In this document: piece after piece, positions 22,672-33,272 of the stretch
How positions within the stretch are numbered: the stretch's first letter is position 1
How the letters are laid out: every line of letters begins with the position of its first letter
Assembly (NCBI GenBank): GCA_043228905.1
Contig: JBHGNT010000080.1
Coordinates: 37,725 to 101,724 of the forward strand
DNA: 64,000 nucleotides
Source of the DNA: Azolla caroliniana
Taxonomy: Eukaryota > Polypodiophyta
Direction of reading: 5' to 3'
Notes under the pieces: model-generated
Database searches by the model: none
Seen by the model: only the letters and a program-made list of their open reading frames with translations
Told to the model about the DNA's origin: nothing
Position numbers and translations under genes: made by a program

Positions 22672-25600
22672 ATGGAAGTGACCAAATTACAACAGAAATT
22701 CGCGGATTTCACGAATGACATGTTTCAAGAGGTGGGCTTTCTTTCCTCTCTATTTTGTACCTCTCTCTCTGCCTTCTCGTATCTGTTGAAACTCCGTGTT
22801 CTTATCTTCTGAATTTCGAGAGCGTGAGAGAGATTCATACATCTAATATAAAACCATGTCCTTGAAATAAAACAAAGCAAAGAGAAAAAAACAAAAAAAA
22901 CAAAATAGAAATGAGAATTTTCACTAGACTCCATTCCCTTTACATGGCTCCTCTTCTCTGGATCTCTCCTGTTGATTGATGCATGAAGTCCGACATGACA
23001 TTTTTGAAAAGCATTGTAAAACGTCTCTATTTCCCCTATACATAAATTCTCTTTTTCTTCATCCTTAGTGGCGAATACATACAGCCCTATACTTGATAAC
23101 TTTTCTATTTCCAATCTTAATCATTATTTGTCGCATCAAATTCCTCAAGCCATTGATAAAGACGCACACACACACACACACCCATATCCTGGTATTTTGA
23201 GCTTCTCTCATTTTCTTGTGGAAATGGGTTACTTAAAACTCAGACGTAACTCCTCAAAACACTACCTCTATATTGGGTATCTCAATAATTCAGAAGAAGT
23301 CATGGACTGCAAAGATGCATCATCAACATATCAAGTTCTCTAAAGTAGATATCCCAATCTTTCACAAGAAATGGGAACCCTGAAAGGTGTCATGAACCAG
23401 GTCAAGTATTTGATTTTGTAGAAGACCAATGTATAAAAATGAGCAAAAAGAGAACCCTCTTTGTGAAACTTTTCTTTTAACCCCTATCGCTCCATGATAC
23501 ATCTCTAAGTGCATTTGGTTTATCCCAATTACAAGGGTTGATTTGGACATAGAGTTCCTGCTAGTAACACTGAATTTAGTTCAAATTCCTCCTGACTACT
23601 AGTTAGTGGTTGGTTAGTAAGTAGACTGGCCTGGCAATCTTGTCCATGGCATGGTTGAAACTTGGTTTAGTCTATCATAAGACCCCAAGGCACTCAAGTG
23701 TATCGACATGACACATCTTTGTCCTTAGAAGTCCGCATATGAAGTAAGTAGGTCATCACAAAAGATCTTAACCTCCTCTTGCATGTAACTTCCTCTTCCA
23801 CTGTGTGATGAGAGATTAGCTGTGAAGCATACCATCAAGTATAAAACAGTGTTCACATATGTCAGTATCATTTGCGGTCCACTTGTTATGGTTATTTCAT
23901 TGCATGTGTTGCTGGTCCTCCACCACATGGTAATATTAAAGAAGAGAATAATCACAGATGAAACAGAAATGACAGGGTTATACCTTCTCAATGCAGGGAT
24001 TTCTAGATGACCAGTTTACTCAGCTTCAAATGCTTCAAGATGAAAGCAATCCAGATTTTGTTGCTGAAGTCATCAATCTGTTTGCTGAAGATTCGGAAAG
24101 GCTCCTCTCAGAGCTTACAAAAGCACTGTACGTTTTTATTAACTTTGTGTGAGATGGCTCTATTTGTCACACGTTCTGTACTTAGCTTCTAATCCTAGCA
24201 CTTGTTGCAGTGAGCAAGAACCGATCAATTTCAAGAAGGTAGACGCATATGTGCATCAGTTCAAAGGAAGCAGTTCTAGGTTTGTACTTGTCTAACATAT
24301 ATTCAACAGAGGCAGATGCTGTCTACACACCACCTTTAGACCTCCTTTTTGTATGTTACCCAAGCATGCCCCTTAGATTTCCTCACTATAGCTCTACCTA
24401 TAGTCAATAGAGATCAGTTTGTTCCCACAATTGCTATGATTATCTAGTGAAAAAAAGTTACTAAAAATAAAGATACTTCTGTTTGATCTCTTAAGTTACT
24501 CTAGGTTGTAGAGGTATTGCAGATAAATGAGTGTCACATGCTACATGAGCACAAAATGATTTGAGATGAAAGAGAAAACTATTGATATAGAACAGGGAAG
24601 GCAATGTTGGTTTTTGTGAAGGTAGAGCCGTTCCATGTATCAAAAAGTATATAGCATAGAAGCTTAAGAATGCCACAACTACTACACTGAGATAAAGTAC
24701 GTTTTTATTATTATCAATGAGCAAGGACAGTGTTCAAAGTATTTTGATGTTGTTGAAATGTTGTACCAGAGAGAAGGATCTATGTAAAGGTCACAGAATG
24801 CACGAGGATATCCTTAAGAGGGGATTGCTGAAGAAGAGCGTTTACATAGGAACAGCCTTAGTGGATTTGTATGCTAAATGTGGTGCTCTTTCCAAAGCAC
24901 AACTCGTCTTTGATGAGCTCCCAACTCAGAATGTGGTCTCATGGACGGCCCTCATTGGAGGGTATGCTCAATATGGACATGGGGAAAAAGCTCTCTGTTG
25001 CTTTGAGAAGATGCAACAAAAGGGGTTGTCCCCTGATGCACTCACCTATGTTTGCATTCTGAAAGCTTGTAGTAGCATTAAAGATGCTCAAAAGGGAAGC
25101 GAGATTCATGCAGAAATTGTGAAACATGGGATGTTGGGAAATGACAGTGTGCTTGGCACTGCATTAGTCGATATGTATGTGAAATGTGGTGCATTTGCAA
25201 AGGCACAGCAAGTGTTTGATGTGCTTCCAATCCGAAATATAGTATCTTGGAATGTGCTGATTTCAGGATATTGCCAGCATGGCCATTGCGAAGAAGCATT
25301 GAGGTGTTTCCAGAAAATGCGATGTCACGGGGTTTCTCCCAATTCAATCACATTTGCTTGCGTCCTAAAAGCCTGTGGCAACCTTGGAGCAGTGGAGAAG
25401 GGTAAAAACATCCATCAAGAGATTCTTAGGGAAGGATATCTCGAAAATGATAGTATGCTGGGAAATGCATTGGTGGAAATGTATGCGAAATGTGGTGATC
25501 TTGCAAAGGCACAAGACGTGTTTGATAATCTCAATGTATGGGATGTAATTGGCTTTACTTCATTGATCACTGGATATGACCAACATGGATATGGTGACAA

Positions 25601-28600
25601 AGCTCTCAAATGCTTTGAACAGATGCGAAGCAAAGGCCTCTCCCCTGATGCAATGACCTTTACTTGCATCCTGAAAGCCTGTGGCAGCATGGGAGCTACT
25701 GAGATGGGCAGAGAAATCCATGCTGATATTGTCAAAGAAGGACTGCTGGTGCATGATAGTGTCCTCGGAAATGCATTAGTGAATATGTATGCCAAGTGTG
25801 GCGCGCTTGCAATGGCACAACAAGTGTTTGATGAGATATCGATGCGGGACATAGTCTCGTGGACTTCTCTAATTTCAGGCTATGGAAAGCATGGGCATGG
25901 TGAGGAGACATTAAACTGTTTCCAAAGAATGCAACTTGAGGGTCTCTATCCGAATACGGTGACCTTTGCGTGCTTATTGCAAACTTGTGGAAGCTTAGGT
26001 GCAATGGAGAAAGGTAAAGAAATACATGCTGAGCTTGTGAAGGAGGGACTCCTGGGAAAAGACACTATGCTTGGCAATGCATTGGTGGACATGTACTCCA
26101 AATGTGGAGCAATTGTGAAAGCTGAAGAAGTATTTCACAAGCTTCCTATTCGGGGTGTTGTTGCCTGGACTGCATTAATTGCTGGATATTCCCAAATGGG
26201 AAGATATGATGCTGTTTTCAACTCCTTAAACAAAATGATAGGAGAAGGTATTGAGCCAAACATGATTACATTCCTTGTTGTCCTTAGTGCATGCAGTTCA
26301 TCTGGTTTAGTGGATGAAGGCCAAATGTACTTTGAGGCCATGACGTCAGGCTACTGCATTGCTCCTACTATACAGCATTATACATGTATGATAGATCTTT
26401 TTGGGCGAGGGGGACATTTTGACAAGGCGGTGTCAATGGTTGGGAGGATGCCCTCCCTTGATTATCTTCCTGCATGGTTAGCTTTATTGGGTGCCTGTCA
26501 AAAGTGGGGAAATTTGATGCTGGGAAGATTGGCCTTTGAACATTCCATAAGATTGGATGAAAAGTGTGCTGTGGCTTATGACTTAATGAGTATGCTTTAT
26601 TTAGCTGCTGGTATGCAAGACAATATGGCAATTGTCGAATCTATGAGGATGGAAAATAAAGCTTGGTAGACTGATTTTGTTCAAATCCTGTTAGGAATTG
26701 AGGTTCAAAAACTTCACCTCTCGGTCACAACCGAGGACACACGAGTCAATGCAGCAGTAAATCGGAAAACACAGAGAGAGACTCGAATGCACAGGGTTTA
26801 GCGTGGAAAACCCTAGACGGGAAAAACCACGGGAGCGCAAGGCTCCAACTATCACTATACGCAAGGAATGTACAATGGCGAGCTGCAAGGCGACGACCTT
26901 GAGCTCGCTGTCCTCGCCACAGGCGGCGGTATTACACAGAGGCGTCGACCTCTTCCTTTCTAGCAAATGCTCACGAAAAGCCTTACATGAAATGCACTTA
27001 ATGTCACTGCAACATTATTGAAATGATTTTGAACAAAAACTTTTTGAGCAATATTCCTCAATCATTGACCATAATCATGATCCATATAAGATCAATGCCA
27101 TGTCTAAGGCTATTTCCTATACCTTGCTTTGAGGGCTAAAATGTTGATTGGAAATCCTAAATTTTTTAGTTTGAAATATTTATAGAGGCAATAAACCAAC
27201 AATATGATGAATTTTTTTACTAAATCTCAAAACATTTGTGGTGGTTTTTCATTTAGTTTCTTATTATTTCATACATGGAATGGAAACTCAACCTATTTGG
27301 TAAAGCAAAATTTCTGACCACATTTGCTAACCAGTGTGAAAGTGACCCAATAGCAAAAACTAATAAAAAATGCACTTAATGTCCAACCCATGTTTGGCAT
27401 GGATTGACAATGTCCTATTGTTTCGTACTCGAAAAGGAAGGAAACCTCCCCCAGAAGTTAAAACCGTTCAATTTTGGTTGATGTCCCAAATGCCTTTAGT
27501 TCATCCCATGTCAAGCAATTATATGTTCATGCCATCCCCATTGCTTATTAAATTTGATGCACAAATTTAAGGAATTATATGCTCAATCATTTCATGCTCA
27601 TTATTTTCTCTCTTGGAGGGGGTTGCTCAAATAGGATACTTTGGGGGACCAATAAAAACGTGTTTGGCTCTTACAGGGGCATTTGGGAAAACTAACATTT
27701 GCAACAATATACAACCACTAATAGATAGGAGAGGGACTTCTTCCTCCTCCTCTCCTTCGCCTACCTCGCTCGCCTTCGTCTCTCAGCCTTTTTTGAATGC
27801 ATGCATAAGTATGTGTTAGGGATTGACGCTTTCCAATACCTTCACCTCTCGGCCACAACCGAGGAAACACGAATCAATACAACAGAAAATCGAAAACACA
27901 GAGAGAGACTCGAATGCACTGGATTTAGCGTGGAAAACCCTAGACGGGAAAAACCACGGGAGTGCAAGACTCCAACTATCACTATACGCAGGGAATGTAC
28001 AATGGTGAGCTGCAAGGCGACGACCTTGAGCTCGCTGTCCTCGCCACAGGCGGCGGTATTACACAGAGGCGTCGACCTCTTCCTTTCTCTCGCTCTCTCT
28101 CACTCTCTCTAAGTGGAAAACAGAAAAATGAGCAACAAAACTACAAAACTGTTTGCCCTAAGTCATATTTATACACATATGACTTTCAGGCTATTTACAA
28201 ATATAGCCTCAAGGGCCCTTGGCAAACATATTCACAAATATGTCCCCGCATCCGGATCTCTCTCCGGGTACATTCGTCATCCGGCTCCGTAGCCGGGGTC
28301 TTCATCATCCGGATCCGGAACCGGGTCTTCATCATCCGGCTCCGATACCGGGTACTCCTCATTCGGGTCTTCATTCCCGACTCCCGGACATCCGACCATC
28401 CCATCCGGAGGGACCGTAATCCCAACAGTATGTCCGTATGTATGCATGTACGTATAGACGTACTATGTACGTACACACGTATCTATGTATCTGTATGTAC
28501 ATATGTAATAATGTATGTATGTATTCACAGATCGATAATTAATAATGAGGCAAGTAAACTCCGAGTCTTTAGCACAATAGAGTCTTTTGTGGAGTCATGT

Positions 28601-31600
28601 GGTTTCCCTGGTAATAATGGAGGTAGTCGTCGAGGTTGAGGAATCTCTCGTGGGTCGGAGATATGGCCATCACCATCTCTAGATTGGGGAAAGCAAAGCT
28701 TTGACAGACCTTCATGGTTCTCTCATTATGGTAATCATTGATAGGTTTCGAATATTGAATTAATAATATTGTATTACATGCTTCCGAGACTAGGTTATGT
28801 TCTCGAGGTATTGAACGAATTTGTCAAAACAAGGCTTTTCATTAACTTGCAAAAAAAAAGGTGCTTGTTTAAGGCTTCTCGAGCATGACACATGCTAAAC
28901 TTGCACTAAGCAGAACTTGAACGCCTCTTCATCCAATTCATATGCAATGTTTTTTTCTTATTTGCGCACATGGCCATCCATCACTTCCATTCTTTTTTAA
29001 CGCTGCTCACTTTGCAAATAAGAATAATGTTTAATTGGTTGGTCTCGAGGCAAATTTCTAAGTTGCAAAGAGTGAAAAGTTATGGTAGAAGTGAGAAAGG
29101 GCATGTAAATGCTTAATTTGGATGTTGAAATCCTATTGCTTGCAGTAACATCAAAAGGAGAGGTATCATAAAAAAGCACAAAAGAACGTTGTTTAAAGGA
29201 GAGGAGGTATCATAAAAAAGCACAAAACAACGTTGTTTACAGACACAGACACAGACAGACGTCGGCTGGCTGCTGTGTGATATCGGCTCCTCTTCTTCTT
29301 CTTCTTCTTCAACATGCCTTGGGCCTCTGATGCCAGAGCGTTGGCTTCCTTCTTCGGTGCCCCATCTCCGCATTCTTCCAGCAGCAGCTGGACTCCTCCA
29401 TGTTCTCCAACGCCGCTACCTCTTCCTTCTCCTCCCCAACGCATCCACATACAACCACACAGAAGAAGTGCCTTCTCCCTAACCACCGCCGCCTCCTCAT
29501 CACCATTCAAAGCACACATGCTCACCTCCCTCAAGGTCAATATATATATATTCTAAATATTGTGATATGCATATCCACATGCATATGCATATCCACATGC
29601 ATATGTATTTGTATATTCAATGGAAACTTAATGTGGATGTTTTATATTCATTTTTGAACTTCTCTCACAGACTGTTAGTTCGACTATGGAGAGCTTCCTC
29701 AACAATACTGCAAAGTGTTTTATATTCATTTATGAACTTCTCTCACAGACTGTTAGTTCAACTATGGAGAGCTTCCTCAACAATACTGCAAAAGAAGAGC
29801 GCTCCGAATTGATGGCAATCTCGCCTCTGGATGGGCGCTATGCTCGGCAGGTGAAGAAGCTAAGCGCCTATCTGAGTGAGTACGGTTTGATGTCATGTTC
29901 TCACCTTCCTTGCTGCATTTCTCATTTTGAATTTAGAAAGCCAACTCGAAAAATGCCATTGTGGCAAGATTTAAATTCCAATAAATGCTTGGCTATCGTA
30001 TCCAATGGAATGGTATTAAACCTGAAACTTACTGATGTGGAAAGGTCTGGTTGGTTTTGATACTGTGTTCTTTTATACAATATCCATCTGAATCAATGGT
30101 AGAAATTGCACAACCGAAGCCTATGATGAATTTGGATACAATTACTGCTTTTTATTTCTTATATGAACGGTTTAGGTTTAACTACAGTAATAGGTTTGTG
30201 TATGATACATTGCATCGTAAGAAACCGTTCATATAAGAAATAAAAAGCAGCAACTGTATCCAAATTCATCATAGGCTTTGGTTGTGCAATTTCTACCATT
30301 GATTCAGATGGATATTGTATGAAAGAACACAGTATCAAAACCAACCAGAACTTTCCACATCAGTAAGTTTCGGGTTTAATACTATTCCATTAAGATACGA
30401 TAACCAAGCATTTATTGGAATTTAAATCTTGCCACAATGGCATTTTTCGAGTTGGCTTTCTAAATTCAAAATGAGAAAAGCAACAGGGAAGGAAAGAACA
30501 TGACATCATTCAGGAACACAAGCTCAAATGCAATGAACAAGATGATATAAATCCACGGGGGATCATAGAACTCTTCATATAAGAAATATAAACAGGCAAC
30601 AAAAAACACATCTTTTACTAGTTGAAACAATGCTCGCACATACCAAAGCACTTAACGGTTTCTTACGATGCAATAGATCATACACAAACTTATTACTGTA
30701 GTTAAACCTAAACCGTTCATATAAGAAATAAAAAGCAGTAACTGTATCCAAATTCATCATAGGCTTTGGTTATGCAATTTCTACCATTGATTCATATGGA
30801 TATTGTATGAAAGAACAGAGTATCAAAACCAACCAGACCTTTCCACATCAGTAAGTTTTCGCTTTCATACTATTCCATTAAGATACGATAACCAAGCATT
30901 TATTGGAATTTAAATCTTGCCACAATGGCATTTTTCGAGTTGGCTTTCTAAATTCAAAATGAGAAATGCAGCAAGGAAGGAGAGAACATGACATCATTCA
31001 GGAACACAAGCTCAAATGTAGTGAACAAGATGATATAAATCCACGGGGGATCATAGAACTCTTCATATAAGAAATAAAAACATGCAACAAAAAACACATC
31101 TTTTACTAGTTGAAACAATGCTCGCACATACCAAAGTACTTAACGGTTTCTTACGATGCAATGTATCATACACAAACTTATTACTGTAGTTAAACCTAAA
31201 CCGTTCATATAAGAAATAAAAAGCAATAACTGTATCCAAATTCATCATAGGCTTTGGTTGTGCAATTTCTACCATTGATTCAGATGGATATTGTATGAAA
31301 GAACACAGTATCAAAACCAACCAGACCTTTCCACATCCGTAAGTTTCGGGTTTAATACTATTCCATTAAGATACGATAACCAAGCATTTATTGGAATTTA
31401 AATCTTGCCACAATGGCATTTTTCGAGTTGGCTTTCTAAATTTAAAATGAGAAAAGCAGCAAGGAAGGAGAGAACATGACATCATTCAGGAACACAAGCT
31501 CAAATGCAATGAACAAGATGATATAAATCCACGGGGGATCATAGAACTCTTGATATAAGAAATAAAAACAGGCAACAAAAAACAAATCTTTTACTAGTTG

Positions 31601-32503
31601 AAACAATGCTCGCACATACCCAAACACTTAACGGTTTCTTACGATGCAATGTATCATACTCAAATCTATTACTGTAGTTAAACCTAAACCGTTCATATAA
31701 GAAATAAAAAGAAGTAACTGTATCCAAATTCATCATAGGCTTTGGTTGTGCAATTTCTACCATTGATTCAGATGGATATTGTATGAAAGAACACAGTATC
31801 AAAACCAACTCGAAAAATGCCATTGTGGCAATATTTAAATTCCAATAAATGCTTGGTTATCGTATCTTAATGGAATAGTATTAAAGCGGAAACTTACTGA
31901 TGTGGAAACGGGGCATTTTTTGCACGGTGTATAATATCAGGAAGTTGTTTTTGCTGCATTTTGCAGTGTAGGTGCTCTGCGAATTAAAGCTGTGTGCTTG
32001 GATTTTCGAGCCTATGCAGACGCAAGCAACAAAGAAGCGTAGATACACCAACACTCATTTATGTATAATTAGCTGCAATCTTTTCGAATTCTATAGTTAT
32101 CATTTCTTTTTGTGCTCGAATGTGTCTACAGGTGTTTGCAGGCTCTACAGCAGATCAAACAAGAGTTTTATGCTGTTAGAGAGAAGCTCGATACTTTGAT
32201 GCAGGTGAAGATATCTCCATGCACACTCCACTACTTTTTGGGGGGATTATTTTTGTATTTGTAACTACACTTATGATTTGTGTGTGCTCTTTACGATTTA
32301 AAAGGCCTAATTAATAATACCATTGTTGGAATTAACCCCATTAATCGATTTATTAATTAGTCCCATTGCGACAATCTAGAAACTTCCCATCTCTTTTCTA
32401 CGTATTCCCTTCATCTGGAATTAATTCTGGTTTTCGATCTTCTTTTTCATAGCTTGAAAAGCAAATTATTGCTGCTGGGGGAGTTGTTCCGATGATAGAG
32501 TGA
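22672..32503 (+). CDS. AHP: Histidine-containing phosphotransfer protein (AHP type), six exons
   Basis: It relays phosphate from hybrid histidine kinases (cytokinin receptors) to nuclear response regulators. Exons: 22672-22731, 23997-24127, 24211-24279, 31967-32038, 32132-32204, 32453-32503. All junctions are GT..AG and the phases join exactly, giving 151 residues, the usual AHP length. Exon 2 carries [10 protein letters not shown]; exon 3 carries HQFKGSS with the phospho-accepting His at residue 79 (codon 24254-24256). Exon 4 completes the four-helix HPt fold and exon 6 ends GGVVPMIE. The start is the only ATG that begins the family's N-terminus. Intron 3 is 7.7 kb and holds a PPR gene, LTRs, an ADSL fragment and repeats. 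Exons 4-6 recur at 36310-36846, so either set could be used. Confidence 0.9.
24717..26669 (+). CDS. Pentatricopeptide repeat protein, PLS type, copy 1
   Basis: This is an intronless 650-residue ORF. It consists of about 18 PPR motifs in P-L-S order, with repeated cores such as [26 protein letters not shown] and [14 protein letters not shown]. The C-terminus ([46 protein letters not shown]) is an E-domain-like tail that stops at RMENKAW; no DYW deaminase domain follows. Family members bind organellar RNA one base per motif and act in editing, splicing or stability. No transit peptide is visible: the protein opens directly with a repeat ([16 protein letters not shown]), so targeting is unclear or an upstream exon is missing. 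It lies inside intron 3 of the AHP gene on the same strand and is identical to the copy at 38676. Confidence 0.88.
   Translation: MSKDSVQSILMLLKCCTREKDLCKGHRMHEDILKRGLLKKSVYIGTALVDLYAKCGALSKAQLVFDELPTQNVVSWTALIGGYAQYGHGEKALCCFEKMQQKGLSPDALTYVCILKACSSIKDAQKGSEIHAEIVKHGMLGNDSVLGTALVDMYVKCGAFAKAQQVFDVLPIRNIVSWNVLISGYCQHGHCEEALRCFQKMRCHGVSPNSITFACVLKACGNLGAVEKGKNIHQEILREGYLENDSMLGNALVEMYAKCGDLAKAQDVFDNLNVWDVIGFTSLITGYDQHGYGDKALKCFEQMRSKGLSPDAMTFTCILKACGSMGATEMGREIHADIVKEGLLVHDSVLGNALVNMYAKCGALAMAQQVFDEISMRDIVSWTSLISGYGKHGHGEETLNCFQRMQLEGLYPNTVTFACLLQTCGSLGAMEKGKEIHAELVKEGLLGKDTMLGNALVDMYSKCGAIVKAEEVFHKLPIRGVVAWTALIAGYSQMGRYDAVFNSLNKMIGEGIEPNMITFLVVLSACSSSGLVDEGQMYFEAMTSGYCIAPTIQHYTCMIDLFGRGGHFDKAVSMVGRMPSLDYLPAWLALLGACQKWGNLMLGRLAFEHSIRLDEKCAVAYDLMSMLYLAAGMQDNMAIVESMRMENKAW
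26689..26961 (-). repeat. Truncated copia LTR downstream of PPR copy 1
   Basis: It begins TGTTAGGAATTGAGG 20 bp after the PPR stop and matches the first 273 bp (as read here) of the full LTR at 40648-41329. It breaks off at 26961 in unique sequence. It is oriented so that the LTR 3' end faces the PPR gene. Confidence 0.88.
26962..27812. other. Unique spacer between two LTR pieces, no gene seen
   Basis: AT-rich at first, CT-rich near 27740-27790. It has no counterpart in the second locus copy, where a copia element occupies the corresponding place. No coding potential was recognised. Confidence 0.5.
27813..28427 (-). mobile_element. Solo copia LTR with perfect 5-bp target duplication
   Basis: The sequence from TGTTAGGGATTG to GTAATCCCAACA is 615 bp and flanked on both sides by GTATG, with no internal element. 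It is the reverse complement of the LTR at 56634-57302, which is longer mainly because it has five instead of three ~27-bp CCGG-rich minisatellite units. A solo LTR forms by recombination between the two LTRs of a complete element. The other locus copy still has a copia element at this site (flank CATAC, the complement). Confidence 0.93.
28428..29313. other. Spacer upstream of the ADSL fragment
   Basis: It is shared, inverted, with 55748-56633. It contains TATG/TACG-rich sequence (28428-28530) and AT-rich sequence. CTTTTTTATGATACCTC-type repeats lie at 29160-29240 in opposite sense. It may include the native promoter of the adenylosuccinate lyase gene. Confidence 0.45.
29314..29902 (+). pseudogene. 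Adenylosuccinate lyase 5' fragment (exons 1-2 only), copy 1
   Basis: Exon 1 (29314-29535) encodes a Ser/Pro-rich N-terminus starting [17 protein letters not shown], typical of a plastid transit peptide. After a GT..AG intron, exon 2 (acceptor before 29749) reads on in phase to [13 protein letters not shown] and [14 protein letters not shown], the conserved N-terminus of adenylosuccinate lyase, the purine enzyme that splits SAICAR and adenylosuccinate. The remaining ~400 residues with the catalytic signature are absent; sequence passes into the 488-bp repeat. A 78-bp tandem duplication (acceptor plus start of exon 2, first copy at 29671) exists only here. It is a gene fragment sitting in AHP intron 3. 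Confidence 0.8.
29888..30508 (+). repeat. Long inverted repeat (foldback hairpin)
   Basis: The arm 29888-30173 is the near-perfect reverse complement of 30222-30508 (about 286 bp each), with a 48-nt loop. The centre is GAACGGTTT / AAACCGTTC. Both arms are pieces of the 488-bp repeat, first in one orientation, then in the other. Transcribed as part of AHP intron 3, it would form a long double-stranded RNA. Confidence 0.85.
30222..31806 (-). repeat. 488-bp tandem repeat array, ~3.2 units
   Basis: Units recur every ~488 bp (for example AAAACCAACCAGA near 30340, 30828 and 31316). Each unit contains two copies of TTATTTCTTATATGAA about 165 bp apart. The orientation is opposite to the arrays at 43.8-54.9 kb. 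It ends where the sequence switches strand at AAAACCAACTCG. Confidence 0.9.
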
Positions 32504-33272
32504 AGCCGATGGATTGGAGGCGTGTTGTGTGGATTAGAGAATGCTGCTTCTTTCTGTTGCATGAACCTGGAGATTTGGAATGAGAAGTTGCTTAGCATCT
32601 CAACTGAAGTTATGTGCTCTGTCGGAGGCCTGGACATACTACTCATTTTACGTACTATTGGCTCCATTCTCCGAGATTTAATATCTTTTAGGTTGTTAAT
32701 ACTTGTAGTGTTTACTATATAGTCAGTAGTGGCCGATGTTTTCACATGTGATTATAAGTTGAGTGATTCAAACTTTGATCTTTGATGTGGCAAGGCCTTT
32801 GTTTGCTTTAGAGCTTATGTATTCATGATAAATAATGTCATTTAATTCAATTGTCGTTGGAGATTGATCTTCTATTTTAGTTGTGGCCTATGATGGTGTA
32901 TGTATTGAGAACAAGGTAGCAAACAGAGCACAAAAATCTACCACATCTCTAAACCCTAAACACTAAACTCTTTGGTTGACACTCTTATGGTGACCCACAT
33001 CTTACAAACAGGAATAATGCTACTCACTTCCAAGTAGACAGGTAATGCAAGGATTTCGTTAAACCGATTGCAACGTATGATATGGTGTGTATTAATTATA
33101 ACATATAATAAGCAAGGAGGGCTAGTAACAAACACACCGAGTCCGCTAAAACCAAACTAAAAGAAGAAGACACGGAGGTGAAAATGGTAAAGATGGCATA
33201 GAGAACACGCATGTATGTATGTATGTATGCCGTTAGATAGAATAGAATAGATAGCTGTTTAACATTTTTTTT
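31807..33272 (+). repeat. ~1.46-kb block with AHP exons 4-6, copy L1
   Basis: It opens with ~106 bp of the 488-bp unit in forward orientation, then the end of AHP intron 3, exons 4-6, the 3' UTR and downstream sequence including a telo-box-like AAACCCTAAA (32951-32960) and GTAT repeats. The same block occurs at 36152-37614 and, inverted, at 46621-48084 and 50403-51867. 32504-33272 holds no other gene that I can recognise. Confidence 0.88.

Larger units (their letters stand above)
24577..26961 (+). repeat. Segmental duplication block, copy 1 (PPR + LTR fragment)
   Basis: These 2,385 bp match 38536-40920 with no difference that I found by eye, at a constant offset of 13,959 bp. The block contains 140 bp of upstream sequence, the PPR gene and the first 273 bp of a minus-strand copia LTR. 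Both ends are sharp: the preceding base differs, and after 26961 this copy enters unique sequence while the other continues through the LTR. Confidence 0.92.

Noticed and set aside
28195-28639. ORFs across copia LTRs ([16 protein letters not shown] and similar)
   Set aside because: They are translations of the CCGG-rich LTR minisatellite.
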